Source: Opisthorchis felineus
Lineage: Eukaryota > Platyhelminthes > Trematoda > Opisthorchiida > Opisthorchiidae
NCBI GenBank assembly: GCA_004794785.1
Contig: SJOL01006490.1
Coordinates: forward strand, 565,673 to 629,672
Reading direction: 5' to 3'
Length of the DNA stretch: 64,000 nt
The position numbers and the translations under genes are program-made. Positions 24,231 to 37,013 of the stretch are shown one piece after another. The notes beneath the pieces are model-generated. The model was not told the origin of the DNA, made no database searches, and worked only from the letters and a program-made list of their open reading frames with translations. Each line of letters begins with the position of its first letter. Position 1 is the stretch's first letter.

Positions 24231-27056
24231 TCACTGTCATCACATGACGTCAAAGTTGATTTATGCTCTTACAGCTGCGTGCATCTCACGCACATTCCAG
24301 TACTCACCGTCGTATAAATCTGAAGACATTCAGTATATAAAACTCCATAGCACTGGAATAGCTATTCGTAACCAGGGGGATCAGTTTATTTGAAAACCTG
24401 GTTAAGGTATGACAAAATATCTTGTCGTTTTCAGGGTGACTAGTGGCTGCTTGCATTCTCCCCGAATTACAGCAAAATGCTTGATTGTTCCAAATCAATA
24501 AGTTTATGACAGCTTGTGCACCACCGGAGACTTAGCGTGTTCGCGAATCAGCTAGATATAATTAAACTATAAATGAAAGGTTCACTAAAAGTGAAAAATT
24601 TCATATTGATAGGTTCGTGGTGTTTTCATAGTGATTTGAACTCAGAAGGTATCGCCATTATTGTCATTAATGGTGGTCAATTATATCGATCTTATGTTCG
24701 ATCAGCCGCAGACCGGTTTCTAGCCATCGACTATAAATAATTCGTACATAACTGTTTTACAGCTCAGCCGGAAGATAAATCATTGCAAACATTCCATCAC
24801 ACATATCCGGATGAGGCGTTTCAAGTTATGAATTTTGACATGCATGACGTGACCTTAATTGTTTTGGGAAAGTATTTTGACAAAACGTGTGGTGTTGTAA
24901 GTTCCTAATCGTGTTAGGTGGGTTGACCAATGCGTGGGTTTCTTGTAGTTATTAGAATTTGGATGGAGTTAATTATAAGCACTGAGAACTCTACATGATA
25001 CTATGAAATTTGATAAGCTGACCGGAGACCGCTACCACATGAATGAGCCATAGTCAACATGAGAACATTAGGTTTTACCATCAAAACAAGTTTGTCCGAA
25101 TTTCGCCTCCTCAAAACATGCACTTATCTACAGACCGAATAGATATTTAATAGCGGAACCCAACATCTTTGTTTTTCATTGTTTTATGAACTCGTATTTA
25201 CAGTGTATTTTTTAAACGGTCCTCCACAATAGTATCAAGTAAAAACACAGAGAAAGATGTTTATCTGAGGTAAATGTATCTGTTGTGAGGCCAAGTCAAA
25301 GAACCATTCAAGAAATAAGGTTCGCATTCTGACGGTGAACAGCTGATTTTTTAACAAAACGTTACAACGTACGGTCCTAGTTTTCGAACTGTAGGTTGAA
25401 TTCCACAAATGGAAGCACGGCAGAATTCGAAGACCCCATCAGATGATACCAGGCTATACCCTTTCAATTATGTCTGATTGCAGTTAAGCCCGAAGGGTGA
25501 CTGTAGAAAACATTACAAAAGCGTATAGAAACTCACTGATTAATGACCAAAAAGAGTGTTCAAAGGGTTGGACTTAAATTTGGACTCCCAGGTGGCAAGT
25601 CTAATGGCACTTTGTACACTAGAATTTCATCGTATGGTTTGGCGGAGCATTGATTCATATGAGAAGATAATACGTTATATAAAATTACGCGCCTGACAGA
25701 AAAAGTCTGAATGGTTTCGCCACAGACAAAATCTGGCATGGTTGGAAACACATTACAGTTGATAAGTGGTACCTTCGACAGCTTGCGTGTATACGTACGG
25801 GTCCACCAGTACAGGGGCCACTTCCATCCCAGCTTCACACATTTTGCCATTTGCTCTAAAACAAAACACCAAACTGTAAACCGCGACCGGAAAACTTTGG
25901 CAAGCTTTGACCTCCAGATACTCAAAATGAATCAACCTTTCTCCAAAAGTCGGGAATGACGATCAAAAGTTGGCCTGTCAGCTGTTTTTCAGTATCTTTT
26001 TTAAGGCAGAATGATCCGAATAGTATATTATGCTACCTCCGATATTTATTCCCAATGCTGCATAGCGGGCTTGAAAGCTGAAATTTCTGTATTGGGCTAG
26101 GGTCGCATGACTGGTGTGCAATTCGGCCAATCAGTAAATGTTCCAACGGGTTTTGAACTCAGCAGGGGCTATCCTACCCTACAAACACTTTCCAGTATTT
26201 TAAGCTACATTGACCTGTAAGAGATGTGTGGCTGATGCTCCTATTCGTCGTCGATTCGTAACCAGCTTTGATTTCTCAAGCAAATTAAAAGTACTAATTC
26301 ATCGTAAAAATGATTTTATTGGGTGATAAGTCCAATGTGGAACAGTCAAATAGCTAAAAAAAGGAAACAGGTTAATGACCACCAAGAGCGAACTGATTGT
26401 AAGATCGACAGTGAAACAGCAGAGCACGCGGTTTAGTTAATGATATTTCCCGAACAAATTGGGCGTTCAAATATCCAGTAAAATCTCCCATTTGGTGCCC
26501 ATTTCACAGAACGTGTTCTCCAGAAGGGAGCAACGGAGAAAGTACAGGATTAAAATAACCAAGTACAACCGATATCCTAAAACGTCGTTGGTCAATCTCC
26601 ACGAATAGAGGTTCAGCCCAGGAAAGCGCCACTGTGATCGAGTTTATTATGTTCCAGTCTAACATACCGAAAGATGAGCAAAATCGTGACCCCAAAGTTC
26701 AATGCCTCCATTTACACGGACGTGTTGAAAAATGATCTACTTATTTAGAATTAAAAGTTTTATATACAATATTGCACAATTTCTTGTATTTTTTGTCTCT
26801 TTTTCGTGGTTAAAAACAGCGTGATTTCCGCTTGAGTAATAGAGGTTCAGGGAAGGTAATTCTGTCATGAATTACCCTTACAATCCGATGAACTTCTCTA
26901 GAACTTCCCAAATAAAAAGAAGGCCTGCATTTCACTATTATGATGGTTATGTGGTTATATTTGGTAATTTCCAACAGTGATTTCCCCCTATCAATGGAGG
27001 CAATATATGCTGAAAAGCCGGGGAGCACTTTACAGCTCTTTTATCCATATTGGTAA
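24231..27056. other. Intron stretch, nothing recognised
   Basis: The 121-codon minus frame at 25560-25925 is of chance-expected length and motif-free. A GAAACCGGTC word (minus strand, about 24711-24720) echoes the ribozyme of the repeat family but lacks the rest of the fold. Confidence 0.5.
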
Positions 27057-27145
27057 TCGTCAGCAGTGGGCATCTCATAAAACCCCCAGAGGTTCGAATC
27101 AGCGACCTACCGACTAATAGTTAACGACCAAACCGTTCACGCAGG
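27057..27145 (-). repeat. tRNA-derived SINE-like fragment, - orientation
   Basis: On the minus strand a box A-like CGGTTTGGTCGTTAA (27119-27133) is followed about 33 nt later by GATTCGAACC (27091-27100), a strong box B. Overall the segment resembles the 5' end of a tRNA-derived SINE. Confidence 0.55.
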
Positions 27146-29687
27146 TGTAACTGATCAGCTACGTAATTAAAGCACGCGTAGACAAACTATAACGCCACTA
27201 ATCCTGCAAACACAGAATCCAGTTAACATGATCACGTGAAGGTAACGACTTCTCAAATGGGAGGTTCTCGTTTCTTATGAAAAGTAGTGTCACAGGAAGA
27301 TGTGCGAGCTAATCATACTGCTTACCAGCCGCTTGTGGCCGAACAGTATGGATTTTAACCACGTAGTTAGCGGTTTTGATTCGCCATGGGGCATAACGAG
27401 ATGCTCATTGCTGATAATTCTCAATAATGAGGATGAAATAGCCATCCAGCTCTTCTCAGGCTTAACTTCACTTACAGAACGCACGATTGCATCGAAAAAC
27501 CTGGAATTGTTAATCAAATAAGTAACAGATACATTTTTAGATAAATCACCTGCCATGCTGGCAATTACATTTGACGTAGTCTATAAGGCCCCTTCAAACG
27601 CAAGATTCAGGAACCTAAAGGCCGGTGCAATCGTGTAACAATTGTTTGTTAAAAAGTCCACAATCTGAGCATACTTATGTCAACAGATCGCCGGTCCAAA
27701 ATATTGTGATTTTTGTAGCAGTTGTTTCGGCGCTAAGTTATTTTACCAGTTTTTACTCCATATTTCTTGCATATTGTTTCTGTCCGACGAATGTAAATGT
27801 TCTTTTAACTTCCAACTGATGTTGGCCACTATCGTTTGTCTGTGATCACGTGGTCATTGTGAATAATTGATCAGTTAAACGATACGGACAGCGACGCTTA
27901 TGAAAGAAGACGTCCGGCTCTAGCATACTTCAAGTTATCCTGGAGATAACAATGGTCTTGCTCGCTATTACTTATCCCGTGACTTCCCTAGCCAATACAA
28001 AAAAGTCTATTTGCTCAATTGCATGAGAACAAACGTTTTCAACTACCACTGCTTCTTAAAGACCGTTTACAAATGCAGCCCTTATTGCGAAGGAATAAAC
28101 TGGCATAATTAGGAGACACACAAATATTTGGCTAGTTTTCATGTAGAATATTGTTCGTAAGAAAACCTCACCCTAAAATCAGCAAAGTTTTGTGGTTTGA
28201 TAAAACTTACGGCTCACAAATATGCAATAAAATCTTAGTTCTTTTATATGAGCCACATTTATAATCTGTGCAAAGTGATTCCTTACTCTTGATTACGAAA
28301 CATTCCTGCAATTTTTTGTTGCAACCCAACAACCACACACTGTTACAGTGATACTTAAAAAGCAGTGCTATTCAAAACATTCCAAATTTCCAAATTAACT
28401 GCAATTAAATCTTGTTTTAGAGCATCTCCAGAGGTCATGATTTGGTAGTTTTTCTCAAAAACAACCTGATAGTTTCAGTCGGCCAAAGTTTTCTAATCCC
28501 GGCTGCAAGGTTTCATTATTTCCAAATGAATGTTGTCAGTGATGTTGTTTAAATAAACAACGGGCGCGTTACAGAAAATACAAAGGTGTACTTTCCGCAT
28601 AAAATGGAATGTGTCAGGCATCTCCTTTATGGTAAGCATTTGTTGTACAAATGCTGTAGGCGACTTGTGGAGAAGTTAATTCCTCCCCACTGAAGCAAAA
28701 CTGTATGGCAGACTCCAACCACTGACCCAGGTATACGCCAATCCGAAGGATTGGTATCTCAACTTGAAGACATGTAGTAAGCACCAGTGGAATAACGCGC
28801 TTTTGCCAAACGAAAGAGAGACTATACTCAACTCACTTATCTTACCAATCAAATGAATGGAGTGTGGTCAAATCACCCTTAACCCCTCAAGCAGAGAAAT
28901 GGTCTCCCGCAACCCACCCACCTTACTGCAAAGTAAATGAGGCTCTCTTCCTTGTTCTCCTTTTCCATTCTTTTTTCTCATGAAGGTCAAAATATCCTTG
29001 CTCTCTATGTGATAATAGCGCATGACCGCTCTACCTCATTGAAAATGTCTTATTTTATGTAGGGCGAAATTTTATCTTCAGGAGCTAGTACATTTTGTTG
29101 AACACTTTCTCCTGATTATTGGAGATTTTAGCATGGTGCTAATATTCCAATGTTAAAATCACATTCTACACAGAGCGTTAGTGTATGTTGAGGTGCTGCA
29201 CACTAGAAAGTGGTTCATGTACAGATTTAGCCAGACGTCACGCAACCAGTGACTCAGTCACCACATTAAAAGAGTACACCGCTTGCTTCTGCTTGAAATC
29301 ACCAAACTTTACAAAAGCTAATGTTTTATCCGGATTGCCACTTTGGACTTGTGAAAATAATGACTCTGGATTTGATGCCTAGAGAAGTATGGTCATTTGT
29401 GATTGTTTGAAACAACGCTAACCTTTTGGATGTTGCGAGATACTCACCCATTGAAGAAAATACCACCCTATTGCGTTAAGTAGGTATAGTTATTCAACTC
29501 ACTGTCCAGTAATGTTCACCGTATTACATCCGTTTTTTATTGCGACGGTCTTTTCTTGGACTATTCAGGAACTGATTTCTACGTACACGTGACAAAGTTG
29601 GTAAAGTGCGAACTCGTTTCTCTTGGCCGTAAGCGTACAACCTACGCACACATAGACTAGAGTACATACTAAAGCATGCATCTAAGC
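27146..29687. other. Intron stretch, nothing recognised
   Basis: Short open frames only (up to 88 codons); no repeat family copy was found. Confidence 0.5.
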
Positions 29688-29705
29688 CGCTCTAATATTA
29701 GAGCG
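29688..29705. repeat. Perfect 18-nt palindrome
   Basis: CGCTCTAATATTAGAGCG is fully self-complementary. It lies 31 bp before the inverted repeat at 29737-29810, in a locally GC-richer patch. Confidence 0.95.
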
Positions 29706-29736
29706 ATACTGCAGGAGATAGGTGGGCAGAACATTT

Positions 29737-29810
29737 GCCAGCTAGCCGTTGGTAGTGTTGCCGTTAACTCGGTTGACTACGGGAGTGATCGTTTGGAAAC
29801 GCTAGCTGGC
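29737..29810. repeat. Long hairpin-capable inverted repeat
   Basis: GCCAGCTAGC (29737-29746) and its perfect complement GCTAGCTGGC (29801-29810). With a one-base bulge the stem extends through GTT/AAC, and an inner GTAGT/ACTAC can also pair. It may be a structured RNA, the terminal repeats of a tiny element, or chance. The large asymmetric inner loop argues against a standard microRNA precursor. Confidence 0.6.
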
Positions 29811-30101
29811 TTCGGCGCATGTACAGTTTTAAAAAAACCTTGCATAAAAGACTAATTTCTTCTGATGAACACGCAAATCACCTCAAGTTTGACTGTGGAA
29901 TTTTTATGTTTAAAACAACTCCAACTGTTCAGACAACCCTCCAGTGGGCGTCGAACTGAAACATACTCCACTGTTAATGACAAAACTCACACCCTACTGG
30001 TTATCATTTCGGTCTCAGCAATCCGCTCCCTAGTCATATCCACTCGGAACTTTCACAGCTGAGAAACAGACAGGCTTTCATTTAGATTAACCTACGTACC
30101 A

Positions 30102-30119
30102 AAGCACGCAAGCGTGCTT
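30102..30119. repeat. Short GC-rich hairpin
   Basis: AAGCACGC, a two-base loop, then GCGTGCTT: a perfect 8-bp stem. Confidence 0.9.
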
Positions 30120-30239
30120 AAGAAATTTTTTCATTCACGGCGCCACTCTATAAAACAAGCGCAATTCTGCGCATTCTCTAGGCCAAATAACTATGAGCGA
30201 CTTCACTAATGTTTTGCTTACCACAAAGTTCCATATCGT

Positions 30240-30271
30240 GTACTATTTTCCAAAGTATTTGGAAATAGTAC
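30240..30271. repeat. Hairpin, 14-bp stem with one bulge
   Basis: GTACTATTTTCCAAA (30240-30254) and TTTGGAAATAGTAC (30258-30271) are complementary except for one extra T, with a 3-nt loop. Confidence 0.9.
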
Positions 30272-31592
30272 AAACCTACATTATCATGGTTCCCTCAGTG
30301 TAGTGAACCGGTTCGACTAGACTGATTCAATCCTTACACAAGTGCACTAACGAAAAAAGCATCAATCCACCCCTTGAGAATCACTTCAGATCACATTTCT
30401 TTTGTACATACAGCATAACCTAGGGAACTGCAGTACTTAACTGATGACTATCCGAGCACACAGCATTTAAGTTTTCAAAATGTTGGTTCATCACAGTGCA
30501 CCTCCTCGACAATTTACTGAAGTTCATATGACAAGTGGATCAAAAGCCACATTTTGCAAAGAAACAATGTACATTCAGTGAATTGGTTCGCATCGCCAGA
30601 ATAACACCAGGAGAAAAAGTTTGTATTCCCGTTTCGCAATGTTAAGTTGCCATACAAAGCGAAGTTTCATACGTGTTGCCAAAACTCATTCCCTTTCCGG
30701 ATAGACTATATTTACGTTTTTACCCTCAGACTGATGGCCGCAAGTGCCCAAAGAGATGCAGCAACCTAAATCTAAAATAGTGTTGCAGAATTGTTTTAAC
30801 TTCGTTACCCTAAAATGTTACTGCATGCCTCAGTGACTCAGGTCTCACTGATTAAATTTTTGTTCGGCGTAAGGTGCATACATGAATACATTCTTGTGAA
30901 TATTCCAGATATGCAACCTGGACTATTCTCAGGAGAACTTAGATGCGCACCGCTAGTGGGTTTTAATGTAAGTGAAATGTATACATAGAGTTCAAGGGCC
31001 TTTTGACCTGGATTTTTCAGTTGAACTTTGCAAACTTTCTCATATTATAACAAAACTGAATGTTTCGCTCATGTGCGTAGTTTACTTTACATTTGGTAGC
31101 TCACAGGCAGGAGAAAAACGATTTCATTGTCACGGCTATCTAGCTACTCTTTGGGACAACAAGAGTCGTGCATTGTACAGAGTGTGCAGTTACTTTGCCT
31201 TCACAAAATTTAAAATCAAAATAAGTGCTTGCAATTCTAATTAGCATTGGACAAAGCCGATATATCGGATTTGCAAAGTAAACAATTTTGTTTAACATTT
31301 TATGCACTAAACTGTTGCAGACATTAGTACTTTTAAGGAAAAAAGGAAGTTTTCGATGTCCTTTTTGTTCTGTTTTCAGCATAATCTGAAATAACGCCAG
31401 TTCTTTGTGCGGGGTGAATTGTTTGTCGCACAAGTATAACACAAACATTTTGTCCAGCAATATGTGATTACAGCAGTCGTCACATTTTTATCTGTTTTGG
31501 TAGTGCATTATGAATTTTAGCACCATAAAATAATGCTGAATGATAACAGCGTGACAAGTTTGATGAGTTTAATAATATAAAATACCACTATA
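30272..31592. other. Intron stretch, nothing recognised
   Basis: Open frames of 90 and 106 codons (30972-31244 + and 31140-31460 -) overlap on opposite strands and have no motif. Confidence 0.5.
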
Positions 31593-31810
31593 AAGTTACT
31601 GAAGGCTATTCGACAGTCCATGGGCGGTTTTGCCCTTCTTGATGCGCATCATTTGGAAGGAGTCCCCGATTTTCTGTCAAACCTATGTTCTACTTAAATC
31701 CAAATCGTGCGCAGTTTACGAAGTGCAATTTGGTTTTGACGGGGACTTAACGGAATCCCAGCTGAATCTCCTTTGTATGGTAATCTTCAAACGTCTCACT
31801 TGCGTGCTAC
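31593..31810 (-). repeat. Near full-length copy of the dispersed repeat, - orientation
   Basis: Left to right: AGTTACTGAAGGCT, GGTTTTGCCCTTCTTGATG, GCATCATTTGGAAGGAGTCC, TTTTCTGTCAAACCTATGTT, CTACTTAAATCCAAATCG and CCCAGCTGAATCTCC. This parallels 11381-11560 segment by segment. The core has a deletion where CATTTGCATACCAATTT should be. Confidence 0.7.
31618..31660 (-). ncRNA. Heavily decayed hammerhead motif (copy E)
   Basis: The minus strand reads ATGATGCGCATCAAGAAGGG and then CAAAACCGC at the place of CTGATGAG...GAAACCGGTC. The stem II hairpin GC..C/GGGC persists, but both core boxes are mutated and stem I is lost. It is listed because it supports the ancestral ribozyme consensus. Confidence 0.35.
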
Positions 31811-34800
31811 ATCAGTGCGGTTTGTCAAGATAATTCACCACAATACCTCAAATATCATAGTAGTTTTATCATAAGGCAGACCTTCTGCGACGTATTTGGT
31901 TGATGAATATATATATATGATGCAAAATACCTGCACAATACTGGAATTATGCCAGATTTAAGCATCGTATGCTGACGACTTTGTCTTAGTTTACCATAGA
32001 TTACTGAAACAATTAAGGCTGCCTGCACGAAAGTGGATTACTGTGATATTCGATATTCCAAATCAACTTATTAAAAAACCAGAGCACAAATTTTCCCTTT
32101 AAACACTCAGTAGTAATCTGTTCAAGACGATGACATTTTTTACGAATTGGAAAAGGTGATTTCCTAGAAACTTTTGGGGGGTATTTATTGATAATAACAC
32201 CGAATAAAAACCTCTTTTTAAGGAAACCATTTTGTGGAACGGATGTTTTTAGTTTAATGTTTGCAGCGAACACTTGAAGTGGCTCGCTTAAGTTGCTTTC
32301 AATCAGGATCCGTCTCTTGACTTTCACGTTACACGTCGGTTCCATGTTCTTGCGTGGGAACAGATTCATCACTTCTACATATCCACTGTGCTCACGCAAG
32401 TACATACCTGCATGTTACGGATGTACAGATCTATTAAATATGTAAATCATTCACCTCGTGTTGGTAGAAAATTTCATTATTTCTTGACAAAGTTCTTTTT
32501 TTCCTGGGAAAGTTGAGTGAGAGTCCGCTCATAATTGTTGCCCATTTTGCTAAGCGGCATTTTAAGGTACTAGGAATGGTTTATTTTGATCTACAAAATT
32601 ACTGCATGTTAAACTCGATTATTTCGTTTCCTAAGTGTTATTTTATTCTGCACTGCATAGGTTGTTAAAGATTTGCTACTACACTTAAGAGGTCTAATAA
32701 CCTTAGTCTACTTCGTTCTTGATACTAACAATTTGACTTATGCATCAACAGCAGAAGTAATCATGTTTACTAACCTCTGCTCATCCAGTTATGAGCCGCA
32801 TTAATTTTAGGATGAAACCCTACTGGAACATGCAACACTTTCTACAGCATGCTAGCAAGTTGGGCGTTTCAGTTACGTAAACTGAATCTATCGAGGCTGT
32901 ATGGCACGCTTGATAACGGCACACCAGCTATTCCACGTTCTTCATGACTATCACAAGGCATTTTTTCTCTACACCTTTAGCCATATGTGCGGACAAGCAC
33001 AAGGATGTACGAGCCCACCACTCGGTTTCACCAAAGGTGACGCTCCGTACAAGGGGTTTGGGAAGATTTTCAAATAGTTTCAGCGTGCTCAGGGCTCATA
33101 AATTAAGCAGTTCCAAACTTTCGACTTGATTAAAGTTTATTAAAGCTGCAACGCAGACCTAGTTAGAATCCAACCAAACAAGGTGTCTAGCAGAATTCAT
33201 AAACATTTAAGTTTCCGAATGTGTTTCTTTGCACACACGGCCGGGAATACGGCTCTCCATTTTACTCAATGGACAACACCTTGGCTCCAAAATAAACGGA
33301 GGATAATCAATTTATCGTAGACGTCTTTCAGTACCAGACCCCAATCTCCTAGCATCTTGAAAATGACCGCTAGTTGCTCATTCTAGCATCATTAGCCATG
33401 TTTGATTTATATAGCTTGTCTCGGAAAATTCGATACGGACGTAAACTTACCGGCTGACACCCTAGTCACAATTAAGTATTTGAAATGTTCTTTCTTCTTT
33501 TCCAATCTTTAACAAACAATCTAACTTCACATACATTTTGGTTTAATCTGAGAATTTCAGTTACTTATTCAAGATCACTTGTTTCTTCATTTGAATGCTG
33601 TTTCACAACATTTGGGCTCTCAATTTAGTTCGCTGTCGTGCAAAGCAGAAAACCAATTAGGATGTGTTAGGTAATTTCGTTACCTGACCTTTAGCGCGTC
33701 ATCATGACTACCAGTTTGCCTGCCGCTTACCATTTTGTAGATAAAGAGAGATCAATGAGGCAGGTTATCCGTGCACATTGAAAGTTAGATTTTATGTGGA
33801 AAGGATAGTCCAAGCTTAGTGATCATTTATTCAAAACGTGTATCTCTTGCTTTCCCTCCTCCTTGTGGAAAAACTAGCGATACATATATCCGTTAATGCA
33901 AACGTGCGACTGGATTCCGCTAAGATCAGCCGAGGAAGCGATTTCGTCTTTACTCAAACTCACTACGTGGTACTGGATGAGTGAGTCAATAAAAAGTACA
34001 GAGTAGATGGGGCTAAATCCTTCTTGATTCACCTGTCTTTTGACGTTAAACATTTGGTAACAAACAAGTTCACGTCTTCGTAATCAAAAGGCCCCCTAAA
34101 TACTGACAAACGACAAGCCAGACGAAACTTTCTGACTAATCGCAATCAATCAGATGATGTTGCGAATCAGTCAGCAGCTGACTAGACCAAACATCGCTCA
34201 TTTTCTTTGTAGTTATACCATATTTAGGGTGGCCATATATGTACATGGGGTCGAAAAAAATAATTGTGCATCGATTGCTTGATAGTGTGTAGCGGCTGTG
34301 TTTCGGTTCCCGGGTGCATCCATATTGTGCCAGCTGGCAAACCGTTAGTTTGTACACTCAACTGAACCACAGACCATAGTTCTATCAGTCGTGTATTACT
34401 ATAAAACACTAATAAATTTACAGCTATACCGCGTTGTCAGCTTCCAGAGAAACTAGTAAAGTAAATATCCAATGTTTGTTGCATTTGCACTGCAAAATTT
34501 CTCGTTAGACAAACCTTGCCCACTCAATATTAATGGAGAAAATAGGTTTATACGACATATAAACTTATAATTAACCTTTGAGTTTAAGCTGAGGAGACCA
34601 AAATTTAAGAAACACTACAATGAGAGGACCATGCCAATGTGTAATTTGATGTCATACTATCAAAATACACAAAAATAAGGTATGTGCTTTAAATCCTCAA
34701 CTATTTTGTTCGGTTATATTGATCACATGCAGCAGCTGCAACGGTGCAAAATATCATCATTACACAAGCGAATTCAGTCAGAAAGGTTGAGATAAAAGCA

Positions 34801-36220
34801 CCGTTTTGAAAGCCATTCCACAATCATTAGTTTATTGGCCACGTGCCGCAGATTTTGTAGTAAAGGCACAAAAAGCACCGTGTTAGTAGCATTCTCCGCA
34901 AGCGAAACGAAGTGCTGTTTCAAATTACAAACATCGGATTTTCTTTACGAATAAAATGCCGTCAGCAAAATTCAAAGATCTGCACTTCGCTGTATTGAAC
35001 AGGACATAATGTGCAGTCGTTAGATCGATAAGGAGCTTTCCCCAGCCCTACAATGAGTAATTGATGAATCAGTTCTGAAGATTGCGACCGTGTCTCATTT
35101 TGGTGTTATATCGGGCTTCTGATTGACCTGACTCTCCTAAAACACTCACACAGACAAGTTCTCTCATCCTTAGTTTTATTGTACCCAAATTGGTTGCCAT
35201 ATATTCACACATGATTCGATTACTATTGCACTGGAAGCACGGTGATAAGAGGACATTGATCAACAATCCTGGAACGCTATTTTTTGTAAACAAGGTTTTT
35301 TGGAACATGCATAACAACAGCTCCTTATTTGCGCTGTTGTATGCTTCTACCGATATAGTCCCCTTCGAACGGTGGGATAATTAAAAGTCAAGGTTTGGAA
35401 CAACGCTGACAATCCAGCTTGGGTGTCTGTATACTGTTTCCTAATGAGCAGATCGGAATAGTCTTTCGAACTCCTGAGTACTCGACATAGAGCAAATTTC
35501 CCTTGGTATGTCATATTAGCGGAAATTTGTAAGCTCGATGATGCCACTTTGCGGCAACACCTAAATTTCGCAACGAAAAGAAGTTGGTGAAATGCGGATA
35601 CTGTCCTGTCCAGGAGTACTTGCTAAACACTGAATTTTATTTGGTTTTGTCGACCGTGTTGGGTCTACACACAAAAAACGGTACTTCTCGTTTTTGCTTC
35701 GTTTTCCAAATTTGCTGTGTGGTTAACACTTAAGGACTGTAGCCACGTGAAAATCCTTTGCACTCACTCCTAATGCTTTGCAATAGGTAAAATAACATTT
35801 ATGTTGAGCTTATAAAGAGTAACTGAGTGAATCATGGTTTTTACTGTGTTTAAATTTTATTTTGAAAATACCAGCTGATCCAAGACCGGTTGAACTTCCC
35901 GCTTTAATATACCAGATTCACTTTGGTTTGTACATGACAAAGGTCGGTTTGTAATTTACGCAGCCGAAAGTAGGCCTGTTAGCTAAAGGCAAATTGATGT
36001 CCACGCTGAGAGGTTTTGGGAAGTGTTTAAGTTCGTTAGTTCTTTTAGAAGCTGGAAGCAATCCCATGCACCGAATAACTTCCTGGACTGTAACAAATAT
36101 CATATTAGGCAGACTAGAAGAAAACTTTCTACAAGGGCAAATAAACATGACAGTATTCCATCTCTTATTTTCATGCATTAAGATCTAGATGAATACAAGT
36201 TTAACTTAAAAATAGTGAAA
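31811..36220. other. Intron stretch, nothing recognised
   Basis: The longest frame is 130 codons (32013-32405 -), near the length expected by chance and without motifs. A short AT run occurs near 31906-31918. Confidence 0.5.
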
Positions 36221-36784
36221 ATTGTGGCAGGTTGAAGTACAAGACACGAGAGGACATTCCGCGCAGCATGATCGCTCGCAAACGATTCAATCAGCCGGTA
36301 TAACGAAATCCACCCTGTCTACACACCGCTACGAAAGAGGGACCGTCAACTCAATGGTAACGCTGTCAGTCCCATCCACCAGACCGATAGAACAAGAAAG
36401 TGGACCCACCGTGAAATCAAACAGACAAAATCTAAGGTCGGGAGGCCGGAGAGGTCAAGCATGAAGGCATCCCGGGTACACAACAATACGAAGACAGGTC
36501 AACCACCAAGCCAGTAGGAATGCTCATCCAAACTATCAACGATCATTCACGGTTGACATGGCGGAGCAGACCTTACATCAACCCAAGCACGCGCAACAAC
36601 TATGCAATACTAATCACTACGCAGTGATGATGTAACCTAAAGTGTTGATGAAACTTTCGCAACCAAATCACCCAGGTCAGCGAACAAATCAACGGCCATC
36701 ATTGCAACCTGAGTTACTAATATTCCCTTCAACCTCAAGCTCGTTGTGATGCTAGAAAACCATCTATAACCTAGTTTCACCGTG
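36221..36784. other. A/C-rich block, possible decayed mobile-element sequence
   Basis: The + strand is unusually rich in A and C, with few T runs, unlike the surrounding intron. It directly precedes the reverse-transcriptase-like segment and may be the same element's 5' part. The 80-codon frame 36222-36464 has no recognised motif. Confidence 0.3.
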
Positions 36785-37013
36785 CCCAATAGTCATTTCA
36801 GCGGACCAGAAAAAACTAACCGCATGAGAACAGTGCTCGGGAAACAGTTCACCTCTGGAGCCTTGTGACTAGTTGAGAACAAGCACCGGGTTGATTTAAC
36901 GATTGCATTTGATATCGTCTTCAACATAGTAATTCGTAAATTTGAAGGTTGTAGAGGGCATTGTTGTTTTCAAAACAAGTTCAAATGTGTGCAACAAATG
37001 TGTTTGCACAGAT
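36785..37013 (+). pseudogene. Probable non-LTR retrotransposon reverse-transcriptase remnant
   Basis: One frame (one stop, TGA at 36866) reads PNSHFSG, then LVENKHR, then VDLTIAFDIVFN (36890-36925), then IRKFEGC. The order resembles the reverse-transcriptase domain of LINE elements: a PESQCGFR-like block, a linker ending in EQN-like residues, the catalytic A box (I/V)DLTKAFD with its first catalytic Asp, and a following KFGC-like block. No YADD box was found downstream. The match is short and degenerate, so the clade cannot be given. Confidence 0.35.

Noticed and set aside
24700..24730. Minus-strand GAAACCGGTC identical to the ribozyme stem III region.
   Set aside because: No CTGATGA box at the right distance and no stem I pairing; at best a scrap of the repeat.
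32013..32405. 130-codon minus frame.
   Set aside because: A few frames of this size are expected by chance in 64 kb of AT-rich DNA; no domain or splice context supports it.
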